The notes under the pieces are model-generated. The model did not search any database. It was not told where the DNA came from and saw nothing but the letters and a program-made list of their open reading frames with translations. Both the position numbers and the translations under genes were made by a program. From assembly GCF_003330765.1 (NCBI RefSeq), contig NZ_CP024902.1, positions 1,674,001-1,738,000 on the forward strand: DNA of 64,000 bases, in the 5' to 3' direction. Position 1 is the stretch's first letter; each line of letters starts with the position of its first letter. This DNA comes from Burkholderia pyrrocinia. GTDB lineage: Bacteria > Pseudomonadota > Gammaproteobacteria > Burkholderiales > Burkholderiaceae. Positions 1-8,724 of this stretch are shown here, piece by piece.

Positions 1-60
1 CGGCACGACAACGCGGTAATCGACGGCAATGCAGGCGTCGCGAAAAAGCCGCGTCGCAGA

Positions 61-87
61 AAGAAACCGGGCGGCCGAAGCCGCCCG
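61..87 (-). terminator. Probable intrinsic terminator of the transposase-like gene
   Basis: An 8-bp perfect stem (CGGGCGGC at 68-75, GCCGCCCG at 80-87) closes a CGAA loop. On the minus strand it is followed by GTTTCTTTCT. It lies just past the stop codon of the minus-strand gene ending at 100, so it is a plausible though imperfect Rho-independent terminator. Confidence 0.5.
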
Positions 88-99
88 ATCGAGCATTCG

Positions 100-501
100 T
101 TACGCCATCTTGACGGGGGCGCGCCAGGATTCCGGATTGGTCCAGAAGGCGCCGCGCAGCCGGTCGCGGCTCGGCGGTGCGGGCGGCTTCGCAGCGCTTG
201 CGCCGATGCGCCCGCGCAGCGAGATCTGCCGGCCGCTCGTGCCGAGTCGCTTCACGATTTCGGCGAGCGTGCCGTCCGCCTGCCATTCGTCGAAGCGACG
301 GCGGCAAGTCGGCGGCGACGGATAGCGGCCCGGCAGCTTCGACCAGCCTTCACCCGTCGACAGCACCCACAGCACGGCGTTTACCACCGAGCGGGCTTCC
401 ACGCGGGGACGGCCGCGCCGCTCACTCCGTGCGGGTTCCGAGCAAAACAGACCCTCGACCAGCACCCACTCGTTATCTCTCAAATCGTCGAACAGCATCA
501 T
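100..501 (-). CDS. Short IS5/IS402-type transposase-like protein (DUF4096 domain only)
   Basis: This 133-residue protein matches the N-terminal helical domain of IS5-group transposases. It has an LxDxEW start, a GRPR motif at about 31-34, an NAVLWVLSTG segment at 41-50, and a W..LP..YPSPPTCRRRF block followed by W..DGT. The DDE catalytic domain that should follow (about 130 further residues) is missing; in its place is an unrelated Arg/Pro-rich tail. A good ribosome site (GAGGTGAGGA) precedes a double ATG. No terminal inverted repeats were seen. It is either a decayed insertion sequence or a DNA-binding fragment kept for another use. A second copy of the same architecture lies at 27746-28156. 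Confidence 0.6.
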   Translation of the reverse strand: MMLFDDLRDNEWVLVEGLFCSEPARSERRGRPRVEARSVVNAVLWVLSTGEGWSKLPGRYPSPPTCRRRFDEWQADGTLAEIVKRLGTSGRQISLRGRIGASAAKPPAPPSRDRLRGAFWTNPESWRAPVKMA

Positions 502-929
502 GTCCTCACCTCAGCGAAGCTAACTCCGGTGCGCTGCCTTGCGCCGCGCACTCTTCAAGCACTCGATCGTCGAGTGCCGGGTGGGGGCGTCCGGTTGGCC
601 GGCAGCGGCGTTTCTGCCTTTCCGTCCGACGAAACCTGCGCCCTGTGCGTCAGGTTATGCACGAAGCGTGCCACGTCGGAGGCGAATTCCGCGAGAGCCG
701 CTTGGCAGCGCGCTAACGGCTAAGTCAGCTAGGGGCGTATGAGACGCCAAAATAACCCGCCAGCAAATCGGGACAATCACCAATCTTGTGCAGTTCGCCC
801 GGGCCACGTGCGTTTGCGGATGTATTGCACCGCAGCGAAACATGTGCGGCAGGTGCCGGATTCGCACATCGAAGCCGGATTCGCGCATTAAAATCGCGCA
901 TCGATATCGACGATTGATGAGGTCAAGAG
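502..929. other. Intergenic region upstream of the LysR gene
   Basis: No convincing gene is seen here; the reading frames crossing it lack a believable start and family match. Two sets of direct repeats sit just upstream of the LysR start. GCCGGATTCGC occurs at 855-865 and 874-884, one repeat every 19 bp, and TCGCGCAT occurs at 881-888 and 894-901, flanking TAAAA. These could be operator half-sites of the LysR regulator, but that is inference. Confidence 0.4.
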
Positions 930-1832
930 ATGAACGTCACGCTGCGCCAGCTTCGCGTATTCATCGAGGTAGCGCGGCTCAAGAGCTTCAGTCGCGCGGG
1001 CGACGAGATCGGGCTGACGCAGTCCGCGGTCAGCCGCTGCGTGCGCGAACTCGAGGCCGAGCTCGGGCTGAAGCTCATCGACCGTACGACGCGCGACGTG
1101 CAACTGACCGACGTCGGCGCGAACCTGATCGCGAGCGTGTCGCGCCTGATCGACGATCTCGACGACACGCTGCGCGAGATTCGCGAGATCGGCGAGCAGC
1201 GCCGCGGGCGCGTGATCGTCGCGGCGAGCCCGACGATCGCATGCAGGCTGATGCCGCGCGTGGTTGCATCGTGCGAGCGCCAGTTCCCGTTCGTGACGCT
1301 GGGCCTGCGCGACGACGTGCAGAGCGACGTGTTGCGCAAGGTGAAGTCGAGCGAGGTCGATTTCGGCGTCGTGATCGGGCCGCTCACGGTCGCCGATCTC
1401 GTCTGCGAATCGCTGATGACCGATTCGTTCTGCCTCGTCGCGCGTGCCGACCATCCGCTCGCGGCGCGTGCCGAGGTGCCGTGGACGGCGCTGGACGGCG
1501 AGCGCCTCGTGCTCCTCGATCATGCGTCGGGAAGCCGGCCGCTGATCGATGCCGCGCTGGCCGCTCATCACGTCAATGCGACGGTCATGCAGGAGCTCGG
1601 GCATTCGGCGACCGTGTTCGGGCTCGTCGAGGCCGGCGTTGGCGTGAGCGTGCAACCGTGGCTGTCGTTGCCGCTGCCGGCCGGCTCGACACTCGTCGCA
1701 CGGCCGCTCACGCCGCGTACCGAACGCACCGTCGAACTGGTGCGACGCCGCGACCGGTCGTTGTCGCCCGCTGCGCAGGCGATCTGGGAACTCGTGCGGC
1801 AGATGCCGGCGAGGGCGGAGGATCTCGACTGA
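930..1832 (+). CDS. LysR family transcriptional regulator
   Basis: This 300-residue protein has the classic LTTR layout. The N-terminal winged helix-turn-helix (residues 3-60) includes LRQLRVFIEVAR and the recognition region LTQSAVSRCVRELE, then RTTRDVQLTDVG. A periplasmic-binding-type effector domain covers about 90-295. The start ATG has no strong Shine-Dalgarno site (AAGAGA). The gene is 73 bp upstream of, and codirectional with, an aminotransferase, a possible regulatory target. The effector is unknown. LTTRs usually regulate their own promoter, and repeats at 855-901 are candidate sites. Confidence 0.9.
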   Translation: MNVTLRQLRVFIEVARLKSFSRAGDEIGLTQSAVSRCVRELEAELGLKLIDRTTRDVQLTDVGANLIASVSRLIDDLDDTLREIREIGEQRRGRVIVAASPTIACRLMPRVVASCERQFPFVTLGLRDDVQSDVLRKVKSSEVDFGVVIGPLTVADLVCESLMTDSFCLVARADHPLAARAEVPWTALDGERLVLLDHASGSRPLIDAALAAHHVNATVMQELGHSATVFGLVEAGVGVSVQPWLSLPLPAGSTLVARPLTPRTERTVELVRRRDRSLSPAAQAIWELVRQMPARAEDLD

Positions 1833-1905
1833 CGCGCCGACGTGCGCCGGTCCCGCTTGCGGGCCGGTACACTACGCGGATCGTGTCCCTCGGCGGTGGT
1901 TCTCG

Positions 1906-3108
1906 ATGACGCATTCCGCAGATCTTTTTCCGGTGACCGGCGAGCCGGCGGCACGCGCCGCGGTGCACGCACTGCGGCCGTCGCTGATCCGGGAGGTGGC
2001 AAACGCCGGCTTCGGCGTGCCGGACATGCTGCCGTTCTGGTTCGGCGAATCCGATCGCGTGACGCCGGACTTCATCCGCGACGCCGCAGCGGCGGCGCTA
2101 CGCGACGGAGCGACCTTCTACACGCACAACCTCGGCACGGCGCCGCTGCGCGACGCGATCGCAGCCTACGTCGGCGCGCGCCACGGTGCGACGGCGGCTG
2201 ACTCGGTGGCCGTCACGAGTTCGGGCGTGAGCGCGCTGATGCTGGCCGCGCAGATGCTGGTCGGTCCGGGCGAGCGCGTCGTCGCGGTCACGCCGCTCTG
2301 GCCGAATCTCGTCGAGATTCCGAAGATCCTCGGTGCGCAGGTCGAGTGCGTGCCGCTCGGCTATGGCGACGCGGGCTGGCAGCTCGATGTCGGGCGGCTG
2401 CTCGAGGCGCTGACGCCCGATACGCGGATGCTGCTGATCAACTCGCCGAACAATCCGACCGGCTGGACGATGTCGCGCGACGATCAGCAGGCCGTGCTCG
2501 CCCATTGCCGTCGTCACGGCATCTGGCTGGTTGCCGATGAAGTGTACGAACGGCTCGCGTTCGGCGCAGGCGGCGCGCCGTCGTTCCTCGATATCGCATC
2601 GCGCGACGAACGGGTCGTCGTCGTGAATTCGTTCTCGAAGGCGTGGGCGATGACGGGCTGGCGGCTGGGATGGCTCATTGCGCCGGCATCCGTGATGGGC
2701 GACCTGTCGAAGCTCGTCGAATACAACACGTCGTGTGCGCCCGGCTTCGTGCAGGCTGCGGGCGAGGTCGCGCTGCGCGACGGCGAGCCGTTCGTGCGGT
2801 CGTTCGTCGCGGCGCTGCGCGAAGCGCGCGATCATCTGGTCGCTGCGCTGCGGACGCTGCCGGGCGTCGAGGTGCCGCCTCCGCCGGGCGCGATGTATCT
2901 GTTCCTGCGCCTGCCAGGCGCGGCCGACAGTCTCGCGTTCTGCAAGACGCTGGTGCGCGACGCGGGGCTCGGTCTTGCGCCCGGGCGTGCATTTGGCCCC
3001 GAGGGGGAAGGATTCGTGCGCTGGTGCTACGCATGCGATCCGGCACGACTCGACGCGGGCGTCGAGCGACTGCGCCGGTTTCTCGCGCGCGGCGCGGCCG
3101 CCTGTTGA
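1906..3108 (+). CDS. Pyridoxal-phosphate-dependent class I/II aminotransferase
   Basis: This 400-residue fold-type I aminotransferase is about the normal length. It has the NSPNNPTG motif at residues 179-186, the DEVYE segment after it, and the NSFSKAWAMTGWRLGW block in which Lys245 should form the Schiff base with PLP. The C-terminal region has the GAMYLFLRL substrate-side segment and an RWCYA segment in place of the usual carboxylate-binding R.S.A motif. It is a cytosolic enzyme of the aspartate/aromatic aminotransferase group; the exact amino donor cannot be told from sequence. It probably belongs with the LysR gene just upstream. Confidence 0.85.
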   Translation: MTHSADLFPVTGEPAARAAVHALRPSLIREVANAGFGVPDMLPFWFGESDRVTPDFIRDAAAAALRDGATFYTHNLGTAPLRDAIAAYVGARHGATAADSVAVTSSGVSALMLAAQMLVGPGERVVAVTPLWPNLVEIPKILGAQVECVPLGYGDAGWQLDVGRLLEALTPDTRMLLINSPNNPTGWTMSRDDQQAVLAHCRRHGIWLVADEVYERLAFGAGGAPSFLDIASRDERVVVVNSFSKAWAMTGWRLGWLIAPASVMGDLSKLVEYNTSCAPGFVQAAGEVALRDGEPFVRSFVAALREARDHLVAALRTLPGVEVPPPPGAMYLFLRLPGAADSLAFCKTLVRDAGLGLAPGRAFGPEGEGFVRWCYACDPARLDAGVERLRRFLARGAAAC

Positions 3109-3159
3109 AGCAGGGCCGGAACGGACGCGGCGCACTGGCGGTGGCCTGCTCGGCTCATC

Positions 3160-3188
3160 TTTACGCACCGGGCAATTTTGCGTAATAT
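3160..3188 (+). promoter_or_regulatory. Candidate sigma-70 promoter of scpB
   Basis: TTTACG (3160-3165) and TAATAT (3183-3188) are separated by 17 bp, in an AT-richer dip between the aminotransferase and scpB. Each hexamer matches the consensus at 4 of 6 positions. It would give a leader of about 190 nt before the scpB start. Confidence 0.35.
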
Positions 3189-3380
3189 GGCGCTCAGTCA
3201 CGCGGTTCCGTCGTTGAGCCGTGCTGTTCCGTCCGGTTTGGGCCTGGCCTGAAGTTGGTTCGCCGCCCCCGGTTCGTGCTCCCATCAATATGACCGATCA
3301 GAATCGGGCGAGCGCGTCTTCCGTTCCTTTCGTCTGTTTGTTGATCCGGTTCGTTTGACCACAGGGTCTGGCCTAGCTGC

Positions 3381-4418
3381 ATGAATACCCAAGAGGCGAA
3401 GATCGTCCTCGAGACTGCTTTGATCTGCGCGCAGGAACCGCTGAAGCTCGGCGATTTGCGCAAGCTCTTTGCCGACGGCGTGTCGGCTGACACGGTCCGC
3501 ACGTTGCTCGAAGATCTGAAACAGGATTGGTCCGGCCGCGGCGTCGAACTGGTGGCGCTGGCGACCGGATGGCGCTTTCAGAGCAAGCCGGCGATGCGTC
3601 ATTATCTGGATCGCCTGCATCCCGAGAAGCCGCCGAAATATTCGCGTGCGGTACTCGAAACGCTCGCGATCATCGCGTACCGGCAGCCCGTCACGCGCGG
3701 CGACATCGAAGAGATTCGCGGCGTCACGGTCAATACGCAGGTGGTCAAGCAGCTCGAGGATCGCAGCTGGATCGAGGTGATCGGTCATCGTGACGTGCCG
3801 GGGCGCCCGGCGCTGTATGCGACGACCAAGCAGTTCCTCGACGATCTCGGCCTGAAGGCGCTCGACGACCTGCCTGCGCTCGAAGAGCCGGCTGCGAACA
3901 TCGAGGCCGCGCTGCTTGCGCAGCAGGCAATGGACTTCGACGGTGACGTGCCGGTTGCCGACGACACAGCGGGCGACGTGCCGCAGGCGCAGGCGGATGA
4001 AGTGTCCGTCGGCCAGTTGGTCGAATTGCCGGGCGATGCCGCGGCCGATGTCGCGTCGACGCAGGAAATCCCGAGCCGCGATACGCTCGATGCTGATCGC
4101 GGGCAAATGGAACAAACGGAACAGGTTGGCGCCGAAGCAGCGCCGACCGGTGTGCAGCCCGAGCCGCCGCGCGCGGATTGGAGCGAGGAAGATCGCAAGC
4201 CGGCCGCCGAAGCGGCTGCCGGAGACGGAGCGGAAGCGGCCGGGGACATGCCCGGCGAGGCTGGCCAGGCCGACGCCTCCCGCTCCCGTCCTGCGGACGG
4301 CGAGATGCTGGACGACACGTCCGACAGTCTCGCGGATGCCGTACGAAGCGCCAGTGCGCCCATCGGTGCCGACGCGCTGCCGGACGACGAAGCAGAACCC
4401 GAACAGCGTCGCGCCTGA
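3381..4418 (+). CDS. scpB: Segregation and condensation protein ScpB
   Basis: ScpB is the tandem winged-helix subunit that joins ScpA and SMC in chromosome condensation. Residues 4-170 carry the family pattern, including the region with [20 protein letters not shown] and [11 protein letters not shown], then the second winged helix ending in [13 protein letters not shown]. The typical protein is about 200 residues; this one has 345, because about 160 residues of Asp/Glu/Ala-rich low-complexity sequence follow the fold. No scpA is adjacent. The gene lies 60 bp before rluB in the same direction, a common pairing. Confidence 0.92.
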   Translation: MNTQEAKIVLETALICAQEPLKLGDLRKLFADGVSADTVRTLLEDLKQDWSGRGVELVALATGWRFQSKPAMRHYLDRLHPEKPPKYSRAVLETLAIIAYRQPVTRGDIEEIRGVTVNTQVVKQLEDRSWIEVIGHRDVPGRPALYATTKQFLDDLGLKALDDLPALEEPAANIEAALLAQQAMDFDGDVPVADDTAGDVPQAQADEVSVGQLVELPGDAAADVASTQEIPSRDTLDADRGQMEQTEQVGAEAAPTGVQPEPPRADWSEEDRKPAAEAAAGDGAEAAGDMPGEAGQADASRSRPADGEMLDDTSDSLADAVRSASAPIGADALPDDEAEPEQRRA

Positions 4419-4478
4419 GCGCGGCCAACTTCTTGCCGCGCCCGCGCCGGGCGCGAGACCTGACATTTTGAGGTTGTT

Positions 4479-6242
4479 TTGACAGATATCCACGATATTG
4501 AATCGTCCGCGCCTGCCGTGCAGGCAGCGCGTGCCGACGATGCACCGGAGCAGGACGCTTCGGCCGCGGGTGGCGACGAGCGTCCCCGTCGCGGTCTGCG
4601 GCGAGGCCCGCGCAGCCTGATCGCGCGCCGTCGCGCGGCGGCCAAGTCGAAGGGCGCCGAAGGCGAGCAGCAGGGCGGCGAAGGCGCGGACGCGCAGCCG
4701 GCCGAGGCCGCCGAAGCGCAGCCGGCGCGTGCGCCGCGCAAGGAAGGTGCGGCCAAGGGCGGTCGCAAGCCGGCCGTCAAGCGCGAAGGCGCGGCCAAGG
4801 ACGGCCAGGGTGCCCAGGGCGGCCAAGGCCGACGCGGTAGCGCACCGAAGGCTGACGGCGGCTCGGCGAAGGCGGAAGGCGATGCGTCCCAGGACGAACT
4901 GTTCGCGTACGTGACGTCGCCGGCATTCGACGCGGACAACTCCGCGGGCGGTAGCGGCGTGCGTGCGCCGATGCTGCGTCGTGGTCGAAGCCAGCCGGCG
5001 AACAAGCGCGTGCTGTCGCCGGACGACGACGCGCCCAAGCTTCACAAGGTGCTGGCGGAAGCGGGCATGGGCTCGCGCCGCGAAATGGAAGAGCTGATCG
5101 TCGCCGGCCGCGTGTCGGTGAACGGCGAGCCCGCGCACATCGGCCAGCGCATCATGCCGACCGACCAGGTGCGGATCAACGGCAAGCCGGTCAAGCGCAA
5201 GCTGCAGAACAAGCCGCCGCGCGTGCTGCTGTACCACAAGCCGACGGGCGAGATCGTCAGTCATGCGGATCCGGAAGGCCGTCCGTCGGTATTCGACCGT
5301 CTGCCGCCGATGAAGACGGCGAAATGGCTTGCGGTGGGCCGCCTCGACTTCAATACCGAAGGTCTGCTGATGCTGACGACCTCGGGTGACCTCGCGAACC
5401 GCTTCATGCATCCGCGCTACAGCGTCGAGCGCGAGTACGCGGTACGCGTCGTCGGCGAGCTGGCCGAAGGCGCGCGGCAGAAGCTGCTGCACGGTGTCGA
5501 GCTGGATGACGGTCCGGCGAACTTCCTGCGCATTCGGGACGGCGGCGGCGAAGGCACGAACCATTGGTATCACGTCGCGCTGGCCGAAGGCCGCAACCGA
5601 GAAGTGCGCCGGATGTTCGAGTCGGTCGGCTTGATGGTGAGCCGGCTGATCCGTACGCGTCACGGCCCGATCCCGTTGCCGCGCGGCCTGAAGCGCGGCC
5701 GCTGGGAGGAACTCGACGACGCGCAGGTGCGCAAGCTGATGGCGACCGTCGGCCTGAAGGCGCCGTCCGAGGAGAAGGGCAAGCGCGGCGGTGCCGGCGA
5801 GGCCGAGCGTCGCCAGCCGGATCCGATGCAGACGTCGATGGGCTTCATCGGCCGCGAGCCGGTGCTGACGACGCACGGGCAGCTCGACCAGCCGCGTCGT
5901 GGCGGCGGCCGGCGCGGCGGGCCGGGCCTGCCGGGCCTGAGCGGCTACGGCAGCCTGCCGGTTGCGCCGTCGGGCTACGGCAACCGCACCGGTGGTGTCC
6001 GCGATGGCAACCGCACTGGCGGCGGCCGCGATGGCAATCGTTCGGGCGGCGGCGGCCGTGAGGTTGACGGCAATCGCGCGTCGTATGGCGCAGGCCCCAA
6101 GCGAGATGGCGCGGGCCCCAAGCGCGGCGGCGGCAAGGGTGGCAATCGTAATCCGAACGGCAATCGTACCGAAGGCGCCGGCAATGGCGGCGGCCCGCGC
6201 GGCGGCCAGCGTCCGCAGCGCAGTCGCACGCGCAGCCGCTGA
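4479..6242 (+). CDS. rluB: 23S rRNA pseudouridine synthase RluB, with long disordered tails
   Basis: RluB converts uridine 2605 of 23S rRNA (E. coli numbering) to pseudouridine. The start is TTG at 4479 with GAGG 6-9 bases upstream; no ATG fits as well. An Ala/Lys/Gly-rich extension fills residues 1-185, the S4 RNA-binding domain ([21 protein letters not shown]) starts near 187, and the catalytic motif [11 protein letters not shown] has the nucleophile Asp290. After about residue 430 comes a Gly/Arg/Asn-rich tail with nine-residue repeats of the GNRTGGGRD type (about 5980-6065). At 587 residues it is about twice the size of the E. coli enzyme (about 290). Confidence 0.93.
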   Translation: MTDIHDIESSAPAVQAARADDAPEQDASAAGGDERPRRGLRRGPRSLIARRRAAAKSKGAEGEQQGGEGADAQPAEAAEAQPARAPRKEGAAKGGRKPAVKREGAAKDGQGAQGGQGRRGSAPKADGGSAKAEGDASQDELFAYVTSPAFDADNSAGGSGVRAPMLRRGRSQPANKRVLSPDDDAPKLHKVLAEAGMGSRREMEELIVAGRVSVNGEPAHIGQRIMPTDQVRINGKPVKRKLQNKPPRVLLYHKPTGEIVSHADPEGRPSVFDRLPPMKTAKWLAVGRLDFNTEGLLMLTTSGDLANRFMHPRYSVEREYAVRVVGELAEGARQKLLHGVELDDGPANFLRIRDGGGEGTNHWYHVALAEGRNREVRRMFESVGLMVSRLIRTRHGPIPLPRGLKRGRWEELDDAQVRKLMATVGLKAPSEEKGKRGGAGEAERRQPDPMQTSMGFIGREPVLTTHGQLDQPRRGGGRRGGPGLPGLSGYGSLPVAPSGYGNRTGGVRDGNRTGGGRDGNRSGGGGREVDGNRASYGAGPKRDGAGPKRGGGKGGNRNPNGNRTEGAGNGGGPRGGQRPQRSRTRSR

Positions 6243-6481
6243 GCGTTCAGGCGTGCGGCGGCGCAAAGCCGCCCGCGTGCCGGCGGGATCGGCATCCGTC
6301 CGGTTTTGTCGGCACGGCGCATTGCGTTTATTGCTTTCGACTGTATATATGTCACGTGCCGCTGCATGGCCGCCGGCATAGCCGATCTCCGGCGCGGCAG
6401 GATTGCGCCGCTTGATCGGGCAGCCCGATTTCGCATTTTCGGTCCGTAAAGGCAGGCGACGCGCCGCTTTTACCGGCTGGC

Positions 6482-6510
6482 TTGGCGTTTGCGCCAAAAA
6501 TCGCTATAAT
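6482..6510 (+). promoter_or_regulatory. Promoter of the rimP-nusA-infB operon
   Basis: TTGGCG (6482-6487) and a perfect TATAAT (6505-6510) have an ideal 17-bp spacer. It lies about 190 bp upstream of rimP and just ahead of the early terminator at 6573-6598. Confidence 0.7.
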
Positions 6511-6572
6511 CGCGGAGTCGCTGGGCGTACGGATTCAATGTGCGGCTCAGGTGCGACCACCAGTAAGAGAAG

Positions 6573-6598
6573 ATGGGCGTTCCGCCCATTTTTTTTTG
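6573..6598 (+). terminator. Early intrinsic terminator in the rimP-nusA leader (probable attenuator)
   Basis: The stem ATGGGCG (6573-6579) and CGCCCAT (6583-6589) closes a 3-nt loop and is followed by nine T residues. It sits between the promoter at 6482-6510 and the rimP start at 6700, with no gene in between, so it must stop a fraction of transcripts before the operon. A leader terminator in front of rimP-nusA is known in enterobacteria and is linked to NusA autocontrol. The same role here is inference. Confidence 0.75.
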
Positions 6599-6699
6599 CT
6601 GAAACGGTTAGGCACTTCGGGTAGCGCTTCCTGCGCCGGCTAAGGCGCGCGCCCGCGGGTGAATCGCGAGCGGCGGGCGCGAACACCTGAGAGGACACA

Positions 6700-7158
6700 G
6701 TGCAACTGACGGAACTGATAGAAACCACGGTCACCGGGCTCGGCTACGAGCTGGTGGATCTCGAGCGCACCGGGCGCGGCATGCTTTGCATCTATATCGA
6801 TCAGCCTGCCGGCATCTCGCTCGAAGATTGCGAAAAGGTCACGCGTCAGCTCCAGCACGTCTTGACGGTCGAAAACATCGATTACGAACGGCTCGAAGTC
6901 TCGTCCCCGGGGCTCGACCGCCCGTTGAAGAAGCTGGCCGACTTCGAGCGCTTCGTCGGCAGCGAAGTTTCCGTGACCTTGAAAAAGCCGCTGGACGGGC
7001 GCAAGACGTACCGGGGCATTCTGCACGCGCCGAATGGCGAAACGATCGGTTTGGAATTTGAGGGGAAGAAGGGCGAGGCGGCCATGCTGGATTTCACGCT
7101 GGCAGATATCGACAAAGCCCGCCTGATTCCGCAAGTTGACTTTAGGAGCCGCAAATAA
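6700..7158 (+). CDS. rimP: Ribosome maturation factor RimP
   Basis: RimP (152 residues, full length) assists late assembly of the 30S subunit. The family pattern is clear: [20 protein letters not shown] at the N terminus, then the [17 protein letters not shown] and [13 protein letters not shown] segments, and a C-terminal SH3-like domain. The start is GTG at 6700 with GAGAGGA just upstream. The stop codon TAA overlaps the nusA ATG by one base (TAATG), so the two genes are probably translationally coupled. Confidence 0.95.
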   Translation: MQLTELIETTVTGLGYELVDLERTGRGMLCIYIDQPAGISLEDCEKVTRQLQHVLTVENIDYERLEVSSPGLDRPLKKLADFERFVGSEVSVTLKKPLDGRKTYRGILHAPNGETIGLEFEGKKGEAAMLDFTLADIDKARLIPQVDFRSRK

Positions 7159-8633
7159 TGAGTCGCGAAGTGTTGATGCTGGTGGATGCGCTGGCGCGCG
7201 AGAAAAACGTCGACAAGGATGTGGTGCTGGGCGCCCTCGAGGCCGCGCTCGCTTCCGCTTCCAAGAAGCTGTTCGACGAAGGCGCCGAAATCCGCGTCCA
7301 TATCGATCGCGAAAGCGGCGAGCACGAAACCTTCCGTCGCTGGCTTGTCGTACCCGACGAGGCAGGCTTGCAGGAGCCGGATCGCGAGATCCTGCTGTTC
7401 GAAGCACGTGAGCAGAAGTCCGACGTTGAAGTCGGCGAATATGTCGAGGAACCCGTCCCGTCGATCGAGTTCGGTCGCATCGGCGCGCAGGCCGCGAAGC
7501 AGGTGATCCTGCAGAAGGTGCGCGACGCCGAGCGCGAGCAGATCCTGAACGATTACCTCGAGCGTGGCGAAAAGATCATGACGGGTACGGTGAAGCGCCT
7601 CGACAAGGGCAATTTCATCGTCGAATCGGGCCGTGTCGAGGCGCTGCTGCGCCGCGATCAGCTGATCCCGAAGGAAAACCTGCGCGTGGGCGACCGCGTG
7701 CGTGCGTACATCGCGAAGGTCGACCGCACCGCGCGCGGCCCGCAGATCGAGCTGTCGCGCACGGCGCCCGAGTTCCTGATGAAGCTGTTCGAGATGGAAG
7801 TGCCGGAAATCGAGCAGGGCCTGCTCGAGATCAAGGCGGCAGCCCGCGACCCGGGCGTGCGCGCAAAGATCGGCGTCATCGCATACGACAAGCGGATCGA
7901 TCCGATCGGCACCTGCGTCGGCATCCGCGGTTCCCGCGTGCAGGCCGTGCGCAACGAGCTCGGTGGCGAAAACATCGACATCGTGCTATGGTCCGAGGAT
8001 CCCGCCCAGTTCGTGATCGGCGCGCTCGCGCCGGCAGCTGTCCAGTCGATCGTCGTCGATGAAGAAAAGCACTCGATGGACGTCGTCGTCGACGAGAACG
8101 AGCTGGCTGTCGCGATCGGCCGCAGCGGTCAGAACGTTCGCCTTGCCGGCGAACTGACCGGCTGGCAGATCAACATCATGACGCCGGACGAATCCGCCCT
8201 GAAGCAGGGTGAAGAGCGCGACCGGCTGCGTGCGCTGTTCATGGCGCGTCTCGACGTCGACGAAGAAGTTGCCGACATCCTGATCGACGAAGGCTTCACG
8301 AGCCTCGAAGAGATCGCCTACGTGCCGCTCAACGAAATGCTTGAAATCGAGGCGTTCGACGAGGACACCGTGCACGAACTGCGCAACCGCGCACGCGACG
8401 CGCTGCTGACGATGGCCATCGCGAACGAAGAAAAGGTCGAGAACGCAGCGCTGGATCTCAAGAGCCTCGACGGCGTCACGTCGGAGTTGCTCGCGAAGCT
8501 GGCCGAACACGGCATGCAGACGCGCGACGATCTCGCCGAGCTGGCTGTGGATGAACTGGTCGACATGACCGGGATGGAAGAGGATGCCGCTAAGGCGTTG
8601 ATCATGAAAGCACGTGAACACTGGTTCCAGTGA
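7158..8633 (+). CDS. nusA: Transcription termination/antitermination protein NusA
   Basis: NusA binds RNA polymerase and nascent RNA and controls pausing, termination and antitermination. At 491 residues it matches the family length. The order is an N-terminal polymerase-binding domain (1-130), S1 domain (about 135-200, [14 protein letters not shown]), KH1 and KH2 (about 205-345, with [19 protein letters not shown] and [12 protein letters not shown]), and two C-terminal acidic helix-hairpin-helix repeats (about 360-491). The AGGAG site lies in the end of rimP. It may regulate its own operon through the leader terminator. Confidence 0.97.
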   Translation: MSREVLMLVDALAREKNVDKDVVLGALEAALASASKKLFDEGAEIRVHIDRESGEHETFRRWLVVPDEAGLQEPDREILLFEAREQKSDVEVGEYVEEPVPSIEFGRIGAQAAKQVILQKVRDAEREQILNDYLERGEKIMTGTVKRLDKGNFIVESGRVEALLRRDQLIPKENLRVGDRVRAYIAKVDRTARGPQIELSRTAPEFLMKLFEMEVPEIEQGLLEIKAAARDPGVRAKIGVIAYDKRIDPIGTCVGIRGSRVQAVRNELGGENIDIVLWSEDPAQFVIGALAPAAVQSIVVDEEKHSMDVVVDENELAVAIGRSGQNVRLAGELTGWQINIMTPDESALKQGEERDRLRALFMARLDVDEEVADILIDEGFTSLEEIAYVPLNEMLEIEAFDEDTVHELRNRARDALLTMAIANEEKVENAALDLKSLDGVTSELLAKLAEHGMQTRDDLAELAVDELVDMTGMEEDAAKALIMKAREHWFQ

Positions 8634-8724
8634 GAAATGACCATGGCGCACTGATTTGATGGCGGCCGTATGGCCTGACCCGATGCTAACAGCAAGGAAT
8701 CGGTCCTTGCACTAAGAGGAATGA

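Noticed and set aside
3285..6497. Very long minus-strand frame (over 1000 codons) opposite scpB and rluB
   Set aside because: Codon bias in GC-rich DNA removes stop codons on the opposite strand. The translation is low-complexity Arg/Ala/His with no family similarity, while the plus strand holds clear scpB and rluB.
6511..6699. Possible tRNA in the rimP leader, as metY is in E. coli
   Set aside because: No cloverleaf, T-loop GTTCRANNC or CCA-type end could be found; only the terminator hairpin is present.
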